Of a stretch of 47,653 nt of DNA, positions 37,124 through 47,456 are shown in pieces (position 1 is the stretch's first letter; every line of letters begins with the position of its first letter). The position numbers and the translations under genes were made by a program. Location of the stretch: NCBI GenBank assembly GCA_034096865.1, contig JAWQFJ010001197.1:1-47653 (forward strand), in the 5' to 3' direction. The notes under the pieces are model-generated. The model saw nothing but the letters and a program-made list of their open reading frames with translations. It made no database searches and was not told the origin of the DNA. The stretch is from Theodoxus fluviatilis. Lineage: Eukaryota > Mollusca > Gastropoda > Cycloneritida > Neritidae.

Positions 37124-38277
37124 TCATGAGAGGTCAGCCAGAGCCTGGGCAAACTCCGAGTCATCAATGACACTGCCAAGCTGGATGCCTCGGATGTCCA
37201 GTGCCTTCAGAGTGGTCTCGTCTATCAAGACCTTCTCCAGCTTGGCGTGCAGTTTGTTGCTGGTGTGGTCCTCCCGCAGCCGCTCCACCTGGTCACTGCG
37301 CATGCAGATGTTGTAGATGAAGATGCCCTGCTTGTCACTGTAAGCCTGAAGCACCAGTGTGCCTCGGTCCTGCTCAAAGTACTTGATGACCGCGTTCTGG
37401 ACGACTTGGTCAAAGAGGCTGTAGAACTCCGCAGCTCTCTCCTGGAAGTACTTCCCTGAGCTGCGCCAGGCCTCCACCAGCTCCACTTTGGACATCCGAG
37501 GGCTGGACCTCACCTGGGACAGCCGCTTCATTTCCACCAGCTCCAGCTGTCCGTTGTATTCCATGATGATGGGATCGTAGTTCTCCTTGTCCTCACCATT
37601 CTGAACACGCACCACAGGCACACTGCCCCCAGTGTTGTTCCTGCGGCGGTTTCCATCCGAAACATTGGCTTCTTTCCGTGGACTGAGACTCCTCTTGCCC
37701 TCAGTCATCCAGTCCTCACTAGAAGCCCTCTCTCCCTGACGAGAGGTAGATTTGCTTGGGCTTTTCTTTGAGCTGCTTCCTTTCTTAGAGGAAGAGCTAG
37801 GTTTTCTCTCCTTGTCTGGGGATCTGTTTGAGTTTCCTCCTCTGGATGGGGAGGAGACAGACCCCCGATGGTCTGATCTTTCTCGAAATCGGTTGTCGCC
37901 ATTCACAGGGGTAGGCCCTGTGCTGTGGCTGGAGTCTATGGGGTGGGAGGAATTTGTCGACCCTCCTCCGTTGAGTGTGTATTTCTTTTCTTTGTTTTTT
38001 TTGCGTTTTCGAAACATTGGAAAGCAGAGACAGAGGCAGCGGTTCTTGGGTTTCACTTCATCTTCGTCATCTTCATAGGAGTACTGGATCTTGCGCCCAG
38101 AGGAGTGCAAGTTCCCCGTGTCCAGCATGGTCATGTTCTCATAGGAAGCGTTTTGTCTGCGCGCTAAGGCAGCCGCATCCAAGTCCTTCTCGAGACTGCT
38201 TTTCTCATCAGTGCAGCCATCATCTCTAGGAGCCAGAATCTTCATGGACAGAATATGCACTTTGATGGTCACTTGTC
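37124..38277 (-). CDS. CARD gene, last exon: Cys/basic patch and TRADD-N-like domain
   Basis: This exon encodes residues 189-572 of the protein started at 41178. The acceptor is GTTTTCCAG|GACAAGTG; its phase matches the CARD exon donor, so the junction codon reads Gly. In order it carries an acidic/neutral stretch with YENM (Tyr234), then Cys269, Cys271 and Cys273 in NRCLCLCFPMF followed by RKRKKNKEKK. A Ser/Lys/Arg-rich low-complexity linker with many SP sites (about 290-400) comes next, and a folded C-terminal region lies at about 453-572. That region, with KYFEQDRGTLVLQAYSDKQG, LREDHTSNKLHAKLEKVLID and LGSVIDDSEF, follows the order of TRADD N-terminal-type domains: beta strand, (L)xEDxxSGxL-like helix, then beta strand. 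This fold match is inference. The patch suggests palmitoylation and binding to acidic membranes. The stop is TGA at 37124-37126. Confidence 0.88.
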
Positions 38278-38989
38278 CTGGAAAACAGAGGGCAGGAATT
38301 GTCAGATAAGGATGAGCTATATTATTATGGGAAAATGTTCATTATGTAATGAGAATATCAAAATCTTGTCTTTTTCTTTGCTGATCTGCACTTTAAAAAA
38401 CATTCAGTCATCAAATAATCATGACAAGAATGTAAAAAGTTCAGACGTAAGCCATGTTTTCTCTTTATTTCTAAAGGAATGGAGAAAAAATATTTTCATT
38501 AAAGACCACACAGATACTATATGAATCATATCATGATGCCATTGCTGCTGCTAGGAAGTCAATGATGATATTGATTACAGTATATACAACAGTTTTGAAA
38601 CTTTTAATAGATATTTTACTCAGAAAAGGTCTCACCTTTATGTCTCTGTTTTTCCCAGTACCCTGAAAAGACAGAAAAAGAATGACAATGTTGGCCTCCA
38701 TATCAAACCAAACTTCCTTCATGTTTCCTCATCAGGTTCCCTTTTATCACCACTATCCCTCAAGAGCATATCTGTATTTCCTACAAAAGGCAATCAGAAA
38801 TTTAGGCACAGCAGAAGTATGTGAATAACCTTTCACACAAACAAGCTTTAGAAAACTAAATGACACATTACAACTTAAACTTTCATTTCAGAGATATGGA
38901 CCAAGGAAGGCTTAGTGTATACTGTACATGTATTAAATTGGTCTTTTTTCATTTTGGGGGGTATTGTCTTGCACAGTATTGTCATGTAT
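38278..38989. other. Intron of the CARD gene, 3' part
   Basis: AT-rich intron sequence ending in the polypyrimidine acceptor next to 38277. No further exon is needed here, because the phases on either side of the intron fit. Confidence 0.6.
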
Positions 38990-40049
38990 TATGGTGCATT
39001 GCTTTACATTGCACTGCACATCACAGCAGTACATTGCTTTGGACAGCACAGCAGTACATTGTATAGGACAGCACAGCAGCACATTGTATAGGACAGCACA
39101 GCAAAGCAGCACAATGCATTGCACAGCAAAGCTGCACATTGCATTGCACAGCACAGCAGTACATTGGACAGCACAGCAGTACATTGCATTGCACAGCACA
39201 GCAGTACATTGCATTGCACAGCACAGCAGCACATTGCATTGCACAGCACAGCAGTACATTGCATTGCACAGCACAGCAGCACATTGCATTGCACAGCACA
39301 GCAGTACATTGCATTGCACAGCACAGCAGTACATTGCATTGCACAGCAGTACATTGCATTGCACAGCACAGCAGCACATTGCATTGCACAGCACAGCAGT
39401 ACATTGCACTGCACAGCACAGCAGCACATTGCATTGCACAGCAAAGCAGCACAATGCATTGCACAGCAAAGCTGCACATTGCATTGAACAGCACAGCAGC
39501 ACATTGCATTGCACAGCACAGCAGCACATTGCATTGCACAGCACAGCAGTACATTGGACAGCACAGCAGTACATTGCATTGGACAGCACAGCAGTACATT
39601 GCATTGGACAGCACAGCAGCACATTGCATTGCACAGCACAGCAGTACATTGCATTGGACAGCACAGCAGCACATTGCATTGGACAGCACAGCAGCACATT
39701 GGACAGCACAGCAGCACATTGCATTGGACAGCACAGCAGTGCATTGCATTGGACAGCACAGCAGCACATTGCATTGGACAGCACAGCAGCACATTGGACA
39801 GCACAGCAGCACATTGCATTGGACAGCACAGCAGCACATTGCATTGGACAGCACAACAGTACATTGCACAGCACAGCAGTACATTGAACAGCACAACAGA
39901 ACATTGGACAGCACAGCAGTACATTGGACAGCACAGCAGCACATTGCATTGGACAGCACAACAGTACATTGCACAGCACAGCAGTACATTGGACAGCACA
40001 ACAGAACATTGGACAGCACAACAGTACATTGGACAGCACAGCAGCACAC
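38990..40049. repeat. Intronic pentamer-based array (25/20-bp units)
   Basis: The array is built of pentamers: ACATT GCATT GCACA GCACA GCAGT (25 bp) and shorter 20-bp forms with GGACA replacing GCATT GCACA. Blocks with GCACA dominate the left and middle, and GGACA blocks the right. No minus-strand stop interrupts the frame that continues from the CARD exon, nor several other frames on both strands. Confidence 0.95.
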
Positions 40050-40066
40050 TATCATCCCCAAGTCAC

Positions 40067-40379
40067 CTTTTCCAGAGACTGGCTTGATTCTCTGCGTGGT
40101 ATCCAGAGAGCTGGCCAGGTGCATCTGTCCCGACTGGCGCAGGGCATTGATGAAGAGCTGCACGCTCTTGCCACCCACGCTCTCTAGGTGCTGCAGCAGC
40201 GCTCGGTTCTGCCGTCGGACATCACGCTCCTGGCTGAGAGATGTTGCAGTGTCTGAGTCCAGCACACCATGCTTGACCAGGTAGTCGTAGATGGACGCCG
40301 CATCCAGCCCTTCCACCAGGTCCTGCCGAGTGCTCAGGCTTATTTCCTGCAGCTCCCGCCCCAAAGACACCACAGAGCT
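40067..40379 (-). CDS. CARD gene, CARD-encoding exon
   Basis: The 313-bp exon has a clear acceptor (TCTCTGCCACACAG|AGCTCT) and donor (GGAAAAG|GTGACT). It encodes residues 85-188 plus the first base of codon 189. Residues about 94-178 form a caspase recruitment domain, a six-helix homotypic interaction module of apoptosis and innate-immune adaptors. The marks are LVEGLDAASIYDYLVKHGVL (helices 1-2), DTATSLSQERDVRRQNRALL (helices 3-4), LQHLESVGGKSVQLFINAL (helices 4-5) and RQSGQMHLASSL (helix 6). The spacing and hydrophobic pattern fit the family well. The protein probably recruits other CARD proteins by homotypic contact; the partner cannot be named. The exon starts in phase 0 and fits the exon at 40927. 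Confidence 0.93.
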
Positions 40380-40515
40380 CTGTGTGGCAGAGAGAGAAAG
40401 AGATGTTTCTACATGTGGTTTGGCTAGAGAATGTTGGCTGAAGTCACACGGTTTTTCACAAGTGGATAATGCACTGAGTGCTCTGCAATTTCCACCTGAG
40501 CAACATTACCAAGTT

Positions 40516-40733
<218 letters not shown>

Positions 40734-40926
40734 AATGATGACAGTGGATGCTAGCTGATGAATTCAGGAAACCAAAACAGTCACCATAAAAAAGGAGATT
40801 GAGAGCTGAAGGCAACTCAACTTTTGGAGAGGAAAAAAATTTCAGGAAAGATTTCCCCAGCAAGTAAACATTACGAAAATTTTCAGCTGCAGCAGCAGCA
40901 ACTTGTCAACAAAGGGAGATATTTAC

Positions 40927-41291
40927 CCGTGTAGGCGCATCCTTGGATTCTACTTGGAGTAACCTCCCCTGGCTGCTCTCCTCCTTACCCAGACTGGGAC
41001 AGGGGGAGCGAGGGGGGTGGGTGGAGCCAATGCGAGGACCGGGGGAAGGAGGGGCAGAGTTGGGGCTGGGCGGCGGCGACGCCTGGTGGTTGCCAAGGGA
41101 GATAACCAGGGAAGGTGGCGGCGCCCCCTGCAGGGGGGACACGCGGTCCTCGTATGACGTCAGCTGTTCAGTCAACATGGCGGCGCTTCTCTCCTCATCT
41201 GTAAGCAAGATGAACATGGTCAAATCAGTCAGCTCGCATCTTCCTCGGACACTCATCAAAAAGGTGTCAAACCACTTTGGTCTCCGTCCCA
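40927..41291 (-). CDS. CARD gene, 5' exon: Pro-rich linker, possible end of a first CARD
   Basis: The donor is CTACACGG|GTAAAT after codon Arg84, phase 0, which fits the CARD exon. Two starts are possible. One is the ATG at 41178-41176 in the context GCCGCCATG, giving MLTEQLTSYEDR and a 572-residue protein in total (252+313+1154 bp = 573 codons). The other is an internal exon beginning at 41291 after the acceptor TGTGCTTGTCAG, whose first residues, GRRPKWFDTFLMSVRG, resemble helix 5 of a CARD (RGPKxFDTFL type) and would end a first, N-terminal CARD. Upstream exons for that CARD were not found in the window. Residues 13-84 are Pro/Ser-rich and probably disordered. The start choice is unresolved; the exon end is firm. 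Confidence 0.72.
41155..41188. promoter_or_regulatory. CRE-like TGACGTCA next to an ATGGCGGC (YY1-type) motif
   Basis: A perfect palindromic cAMP-response element (TGACGTCA) lies near 41155-41162. AACATGGCGGCG, matching the YY1/initiator motif common just downstream of housekeeping transcription starts, follows at about 41174-41185. The surrounding 41.0-41.2 kb is GC- and CpG-rich. This could be a promoter or start region for the minus-strand CARD gene, or for a plus-strand transcript (a plus ATG with a GT donor follows). It may equally be coding sequence that contains these motifs. Confidence 0.3.
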
Positions 41292-41744
41292 CTGACAAGC
41301 ACATGGTAAGAAAATTCACACTGCACTGGTCATAGTTTGAATCACAGTCAAAGGCACATTTCGATTTGAATCCAAGGAATTTTTATTCCTAGTCTCTGGT
41401 TCATCTTCAGGAATTTAATTACATCTGTGAATCTTTTTCTTTGCCACCAAACAAAAATGTCAGCTACATTTAGCTTTAAAAAATGTATATAGAAAAGAAA
41501 CACTTTTACACACACACACACACACACACACTCCACCCCCTACCCCCAAATTCACCCGACACCGCTATTCCCGTGCAGAGCGTATACTTATGTGCTGAAA
41601 GGTACGACAGAAATATCCACAAAATGTGCTGCCTTGTACAATACGCAAGGACCGATTCACAAGCCATTACGCTCTAACTCCAGTTGTGGAATACTCAGCC
41701 CAGGACAGGTCAGCCCAGCGGTACCAGGACAGGTCACCTAACTT
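41292..41744. other. Non-coding spacer with a short (CA)n
   Basis: Upstream of the linker exon; includes a (CA)n near 41511-41530 and no further exon that I can support. Confidence 0.4.
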
Positions 41745-42239
41745 TACAGGAAACGTCAACCCAACTGTACAGGACAGTCAACACAACTGTACAGGAAACG
41801 TCAACCCAACTGTACAGGAAACGTCAACCCAACTGTACCAGGAAACGTCAACCCAACTGTACCAGGAAACGTCAACCCAACTGTACCAGGAAACGTCAAC
41901 CCAACTGTACCAGGAAACGTCAACCCAACTGTACCAGGAAACGTCAACCCAACTGTACCAGGAAACGTCAACCCAACTGTACCAGGACACGTCAACCCAA
42001 CTGTACCAGGACACGTCAACCCAACTGTACCAGGAAACGTCAACCCAACTGTACCAGGACACGTCAACACAACTGTACCAGGACACGTCAACACAACTGT
42101 ACCAGGACACGTCAACCCAACTGTACCAGGACACGTCAACACAACTGTACCAGGACACGTCAACACAACTGTACCAGGAAACGTCAACCCAACTGTACCA
42201 GGAAACGTCAACCCAACTGTACCAGGACACGTCAACCCA
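41745..42239 (+). repeat. 24-bp minisatellite, forward orientation
   Basis: The unit is CAGGAAACGTCAACCCAACT plus GTAC, with CAGGACACGTCAACACAACT variants. Since 24 is a multiple of 3, the reading frames stay open and repeat every 8 residues (for example QETSTQLY). This is an artefact of the repeat and not a gene. Confidence 0.95.
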
Positions 42240-42545
42240 ATGATGCAGTTGGGTTGACTGTCCTGGTGCAGTTGTGTTGACTGTCCTGGTGCAGTTGTGT
42301 TGACTGTCCTGGTGCAGTTGTGTTGACTGTCCTGGTGCAGTTGTGTTGACTGTCCTGGTGCAGTTGTGTTGACTGTACTGGTATGATTGGGTTGCCTAGT
42401 CGTGGTACACTTGTGTTGATTGTCCTGGTGCAGGTGTGTTGACTGTCCTGTGCAGTTGTGTTAACTGTCCTGGTACGATTTGGTTGACTGTCCTGGTGCA
42501 GGTGTATTGACTGTCCTGGTGCAGTTGTGTTGACTGTCCTGGTAC
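42240..42545 (-). repeat. 23-bp minisatellite, inverted segment
   Basis: The same satellite family in reverse orientation: GCAGTTGTGTTGACTGTCCT plus GGT. The left junction is the inverted repeat CAACCCAA-TGATGCAG-TTGGGTTG. The right junction is the palindrome TCCTGGTACCAGGA (about 42537-42550). Confidence 0.95.
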
Positions 42546-43345
42546 CAGGAAAGTAAACACAACTGCACCAGGACAGTCAACACACCTGCACCAGGACAGC
42601 CAACACAACTGCACCAGGACAGCCAACACAACTGCACCAGGACAGCCAGCACAACTGCACCAGGACAATCAACACAACTGCACCAGGACAGCCAACACAA
42701 CTGCACCAGGACAGCCAACACAACTGCACCAGGACAGCCAGCACAACTGCACCAGGACAATCAACACAACTGCACCAGGACAGTCAACACAACTGCACCA
42801 GGACAGCCAACACAACTGCACCAGGACAGCCAACACAACTACACCAGGACAGTCAACACACCTGCACCAGGACAGCCAGCACAACTGCACCAGGACAGCC
42901 AACACAACTGCACCAGGACAGCCAGCACAACTGCACCAGGACAATCAACACAACTGCACCAAGACAGCCAACACAACTGCACCAGGACAGTCAACCCAAC
43001 TGCATCAGGACAGCCAACACAACTGTACCACGACTAGACAACCCAATCGTGCCAGGACAGTCAACACAACTGAACCAGGACAGTCAACACAACTGCACCA
43101 GGACAGTCAACACAACTGCACCAGGACAATCAACACAACTGCACCAGGACAATCAACACAACTGCACCAAGACAGCCAACACAACTGCACCAGGACAGTC
43201 AGCACAACTGCACCAAGACAGCCAACACAACTGCACCAACTGCACCAGGACAGTCAGCACAACTGCACCAAGACAGCCAACACAACTGCACCAACTGCAC
43301 CAGGACAGTCAACACAACTGCAACAGGAGAGTCACCACAACTCAA
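42546..43345 (+). repeat. 23-bp minisatellite, forward orientation
   Basis: The unit CAACACAACTGCACCAGGAC plus AGC has variants AGTC and AATC. A variant unit with CCACGACTAG (about 43025) occurs in reverse complement inside the inverted segment (about 42388-42400). Confidence 0.95.
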
Positions 43346-43555
43346 ACCAGATAAAACTTTCACATCCGAGGACTCCCAGCGTGTGCCTCGTTGACTGACG
43401 ACGCACAAGATGTGACACATATGTTTGTCCAAAATCTCACGTGGACACAGCTGCTGTGACAGGCAGGACAGAGCTACGAGTACGGTCAGGAGAAACAAGA
43501 TGTTGCCACACTGACGCATAGTACATGCAGATCTACATTATGAATGTCCTCCATC
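43346..43555. other. Spacer with a signal-peptide-like minus-strand ORF
   Basis: On the minus strand an ATG at 43519 begins MRQCGNILFLLTVLVALSCL, which resembles a secretory signal peptide. A Cys-containing stretch follows (LCPREILDKHMCHILC). The frame then runs into the 23-bp satellite. It might be a first exon with a donor near 43365-43375, or chance. I do not call a gene. Confidence 0.2.
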
Positions 43556-43559
43556 TATC

Positions 43560-43880
43560 TACTCATTCCCAATGCATCCATCCATCCTTTATCCATCCAT
43601 CCATCTATCCATCCATTTATAAATATATCCACCACTCCTCCCTCCCACCTAGTCATCCATCCAGCCACTCATTTCTCCATCTATCCATTCACCTACTTAT
43701 TCATCCTTGCATTCATCCATCCAGCTAACGACTCACCCACCCATCCATCCATCCGTCCGTCCATTCAACCATCGATCCACCTACCCACCCATTCATCCAC
43801 TCATTCTTCCATCTATTCATCATTCATCCTTCGATCCATCCGCCACTGCATCCATCCACTGCCCATCCATATTCCAGGGC
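43560..43880. repeat. CCAT tetranucleotide tract
   Basis: Imperfect CATC/CCAT repeats, the complement of the TGGA arrays elsewhere in the window. Confidence 0.9.
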
Positions 43881-44106
43881 GGCCATCCTGTTGCAAACCC
43901 AAGCGCCACGCTGACTGTGGCGAGATATGGAGCGGTATGGAGGTAGCCTCGTGATGCCTCGCAGATCAAGAACACGAACACTCAACTGATACTCCTGATC
44001 TTTTTGTCAAGTTTGACCTTTTTGTCAAGTTTAATCCAAGGACGACCTTATCCCTTACGTGTGACCTCTTCCTTTCAAATTTTGCGTCCAGCCTAAGTCT
44101 CCGTCA

Positions 44107-44203
44107 AATGAATGAATGAATGAGTGAATGGATGAATAAATGAATGAATGAATGAATGAATGAATGAATGAATGAATGAATGAATGAATGAATGAATGAA
44201 TGA
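44107..44203. repeat. (GAAT)n microsatellite
   Basis: About 24 GAAT units with few interruptions. Confidence 0.96.
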
Positions 44204-44318
44204 AGCCTTACGGCCTATCACCTTTGACGGCTATGTAAGAGCACTGATAACGAAATTCACTAGTACAGGTTACAGTGAGAGCAATTCAAGTTGTCTTTTG
44301 CGAATCGCTTAGGGAGAC

Positions 44319-44705
44319 GCGGTGGGTGCAGTCTTACCCCCGAAGCGGTGGGTGTAGTCTTACCCCTGAAGCGGTGGGTGTAGTTTTACCCCCGAAGCGG
44401 TGGGTGTAGTCTTACCCCCGAAGCGGTGGGTGTAGTTTTACCCCCGAAGCGGTGGGTGTAGTCTTACCCCTGAAGCGGTGGGTGTAGTTTTACCCCCGAA
44501 GCGGTGGGTGTAGTCTTACCCCTGAGCGGTGGGTGTAGTCTTACCCCCTGAGCGGTGGGTGTGCAGTCTTACCCCCTGAGCGGTGGGTGTAGTCTTACCC
44601 CCTGAGCGGTGGGTGTAGTCTTACCCCCTGAGCGGTGGGTGTAGTCTTACCCCCTGAGCGGTGGGTGCAGTCTTACCCCCTGAGCGGTGGGTGTCTTATC
44701 CCCAA
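44319..44705. repeat. 26-bp minisatellite, about 14 copies
   Basis: The unit is GCGGTGGGTGTAGTCTTACC plus CCCGAA or CCCTGA, with occasional length variants. GGTGGG and ACCCCC within one unit could pair. Confidence 0.95.
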
Positions 44706-44869
44706 CCCACAGAGGAAAGGTCTCAGACGGAGCAGTCACGTGTGAATGGAATCCAACAGCTTCCAATGAAGATACTAGCGCGGGTTTTGATCTATTGACC
44801 TTCAAATGCAAACGTAGCGACTATTTCCGAAAGGTAAAAATGAATCTTTCATGAAAGCGACACTTATAC

Positions 44870-45125
44870 ACTCACAAAAGCACACATGAACACATGCACA
44901 TACACACACACACGTGCCCATGTACGCACTCACGCAAGCGCTAACACAAACACACACACTACACACACAGCACACTCACACACAGGCGCACGCGCACCCA
45001 CACACACACATACATACACACACACACACACACACGAGTGCATGCACGCGCCACGCACACACATGCTTGCATTCACACACGCGTGCGCACGCGCGCACAC
45101 AAACACAAAGATACGCACCCACACA
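44870..45125. repeat. CA-rich imperfect microsatellite
   Basis: Long mixed CACA and CGCA stretch with alternating purine-pyrimidine steps, which can favour Z-DNA. Confidence 0.85.
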
Positions 45126-45373
45126 TCCAGTCAGAGAGTCACCGGAATATGAAGCACGCACTGGTAATTTGTCAACAGTCCCTTCAATCCTGGTCGGAGG
45201 AATATGGAGGAGAAACTTGAAAGCAACAACCCACGACCTGCTGTCGCCTCTCACCTGTCAGTCAGTCAGAATAATTCCTCACCTGGGCCCCGGATGTGGC
45301 CTTGACTTGCCCTGAAACCTGGCCACACCATCACTCACAGATCTAAAACTAAAGTGTTACTCGTGTAGACCAC

Positions 45374-45374
<1 letters not shown>

Positions 45375-45433
<59 letters not shown>

Positions 45434-45550
45434 GAGTGTGTGTGTGGTGTCTGTACGTGTATGTGTGTGTGCACGCGAGCGCGTGCATGTCCCGGGAGTT
45501 GGGGGGGGGGGGGGGGGGGGCGGTTAAGTAGGCGTGCATTATTCGCACCT

Positions 45551-45613
<63 letters not shown>
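45375..45613. repeat. Compound (GT)n, poly-G, (GA)n tract
   Basis: (GT)n at 45375-45432, a run of 20 G at 45501-45520, and (GA)n at 45552-45613. Confidence 0.96.
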
Positions 45614-45615
<2 letters not shown>

Positions 45616-47150
45616 AAACGCGTGCATGCCTGCTCGTCCATGCAGTAGATACTAATTCACAAGGCTCATTTTCTACTCTAAGGTGAAATTATTGTTATGT
45701 TAGAACTAACACAGAGACACATATAAGCATTCTTGTGGAACTAAGCTACAGGTAAAGTACACAAGACTATCCTACATTTCATGATATTCACTTTCTTTTG
45801 TTAAATTCGTTATCGTAGGGGCCAACCTTGTCACACACCGTGCCAATTCCTTGGCATCAGGAATATAAAACGAGCAGAAATAAGCACTGGAAACCTTCCA
45901 TCCACTACCATGATGCTCCCCCAGTAAAACACCAAGGACATTCACACCTCATTGCGGATTCTCTGTCCATCAACAATCTACAATCACCACTGAAACACCA
46001 GCTTGCGCGAATGCTCACCTGTAAAGCATCGGGAACATTCGGTAGCCTACTACAAACTAAGTCACCACAGCAACTGCAGCGGGAACAGATCATCACCAAC
46101 GGCAAAGGTCTTGGCGTTCTTTGGAACTACCTCGCACTGACAGCAGGCTTCTCCCCACAGCTCAGTCTGGGCATTCACCGTGACATTTTCACAGCAGATG
46201 CCTCGTGCAGGGAAAAGCCCTGGCAAACTGGCAGCAGTCACGTACCCAGCATGTGTGGCATACTGCCTCTGGCAAGAGGGAATGCTCGCCAGATTGGAAC
46301 AGATGCGCAGGGGAGGTTCCCCTTTCTCCAGTGCACTTTTCATCCTCTCTGCACCAACGTGGCATCCTTAAAAAAAAAGTGACATAACCCCCTAGGCCTA
46401 CATTCCTTTCGTAACCTGCGTCGTAGATAAAGTTACTGTCCGCGCTATTCAGCCCCGACTTTTCTGCTCCAACTCATTAATTTTTGTTCTTAAAAAATTC
46501 ACTACACCCAACTAAACATCATGTGGTCGTCCTCGAATTATTTCAGTCGCTAACTAGGGTAAACAAATACATGTAGGTCAGGTCACTTCTTCGGAACAAT
46601 GGGTTATGATCATTTCGCATGCACACAGTGCTGTCACATGATCAAATTACCAGGTGGAGCGATATCGTTTTCGTATCAAAATCCCACCACCATCCCAACT
46701 CAACCAACACCCCTGCCTATGAATAAACGTGACGGCATTCTCTTGTCTCTGGAATCTCTGACTTGGGGCTGTGCATCCATCCATTTGTCAGTGAAACCCC
46801 GAGGACGCTGTGCGTGTCAATACAGCATAGGACATCCAGTCTTTCGTCCCAAGTACAGCTTGACAGTTTTTGCGCTGACAAGGTACTCCAGCCACAACAG
46901 CGTTCACTGCAAGATCTTCTCGGCTCCAGCTTCCCAGGCCTGTGGCGATTCGCGTGTTTGGGTCAGGGCCTGAGGATGAAACTATTTTTGTAGTGGAGAG
47001 CCCCCGAGTGTGTACATCTCTGCCTCACTGGTGCTGTCTTCCTCACAATCCCAAGGAAAGAAAACATGACTAAGAATAATATTTCTGAGGGCTTCTGTGG
47101 TCTCAAGGAACGAATCAGAGGAGACTTAAATTCGAGATAAAACATAAGCC
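45614..47150. other. Unique sequence without a supported gene
   Basis: The longest non-repetitive open frame is 45828-46382 on the plus strand (184 codons), followed by 46599-46973 (124 codons). Neither shows a recognisable domain, and both are overlapped by minus-strand frames of similar character. They may be chance or parts of an exon of an unknown gene. Confidence 0.35.
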
Positions 47151-47156
47151 TGTCCC

Positions 47157-47367
47157 TTGTCTGTCCGTCCGTCTGTCCGTCCGTCGGTCGGTCGGTCGGA
47201 TGGGTCTGTATGGTATGTATGGTCTGCCCTGTTTGTACTGTCTGTCCTGTTTGTACTGTCTGTCCTGTTTGAACTATCTGGTCTGTCCTGGTCTGGTCCG
47301 TGTCTGTCTGTCTGTCTGCCTGTCTGCCTGTCTGCCTGCCTGCCTACCTTCCTGCCTGCCTGCCTGC

Positions 47368-47452
<85 letters not shown>
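47157..47452. repeat. Compound GTCC/CTGT/CTGC, (CT)n, (CA)n tract
   Basis: GTCC/GTCG tetramers from 47157, CTGT and CTGC tetramers at 47297-47372, (CT)n at 47373-47420, then (CA)n to 47452. Confidence 0.95.

Positions 47453-47456
<4 letters not shown>

Noticed and set aside
38933..40284. Long plus- and minus-strand frames rich in Cys/Gln or His/Ser/Thr
   Set aside because: Pentamer array lacking stops; only the adjoining CARD exon in one minus-strand frame is real coding sequence.
41626..42280. QETSTQLY and RQPNCTRK repeat proteins
   Set aside because: The 24-bp satellite unit is a multiple of three, which alone keeps the frame open.
45828..46382. 184-codon plus-strand ORF as a gene
   Set aside because: No domain, no clear splice or promoter context, and overlapping minus-strand frames; reported only as unexplained sequence.
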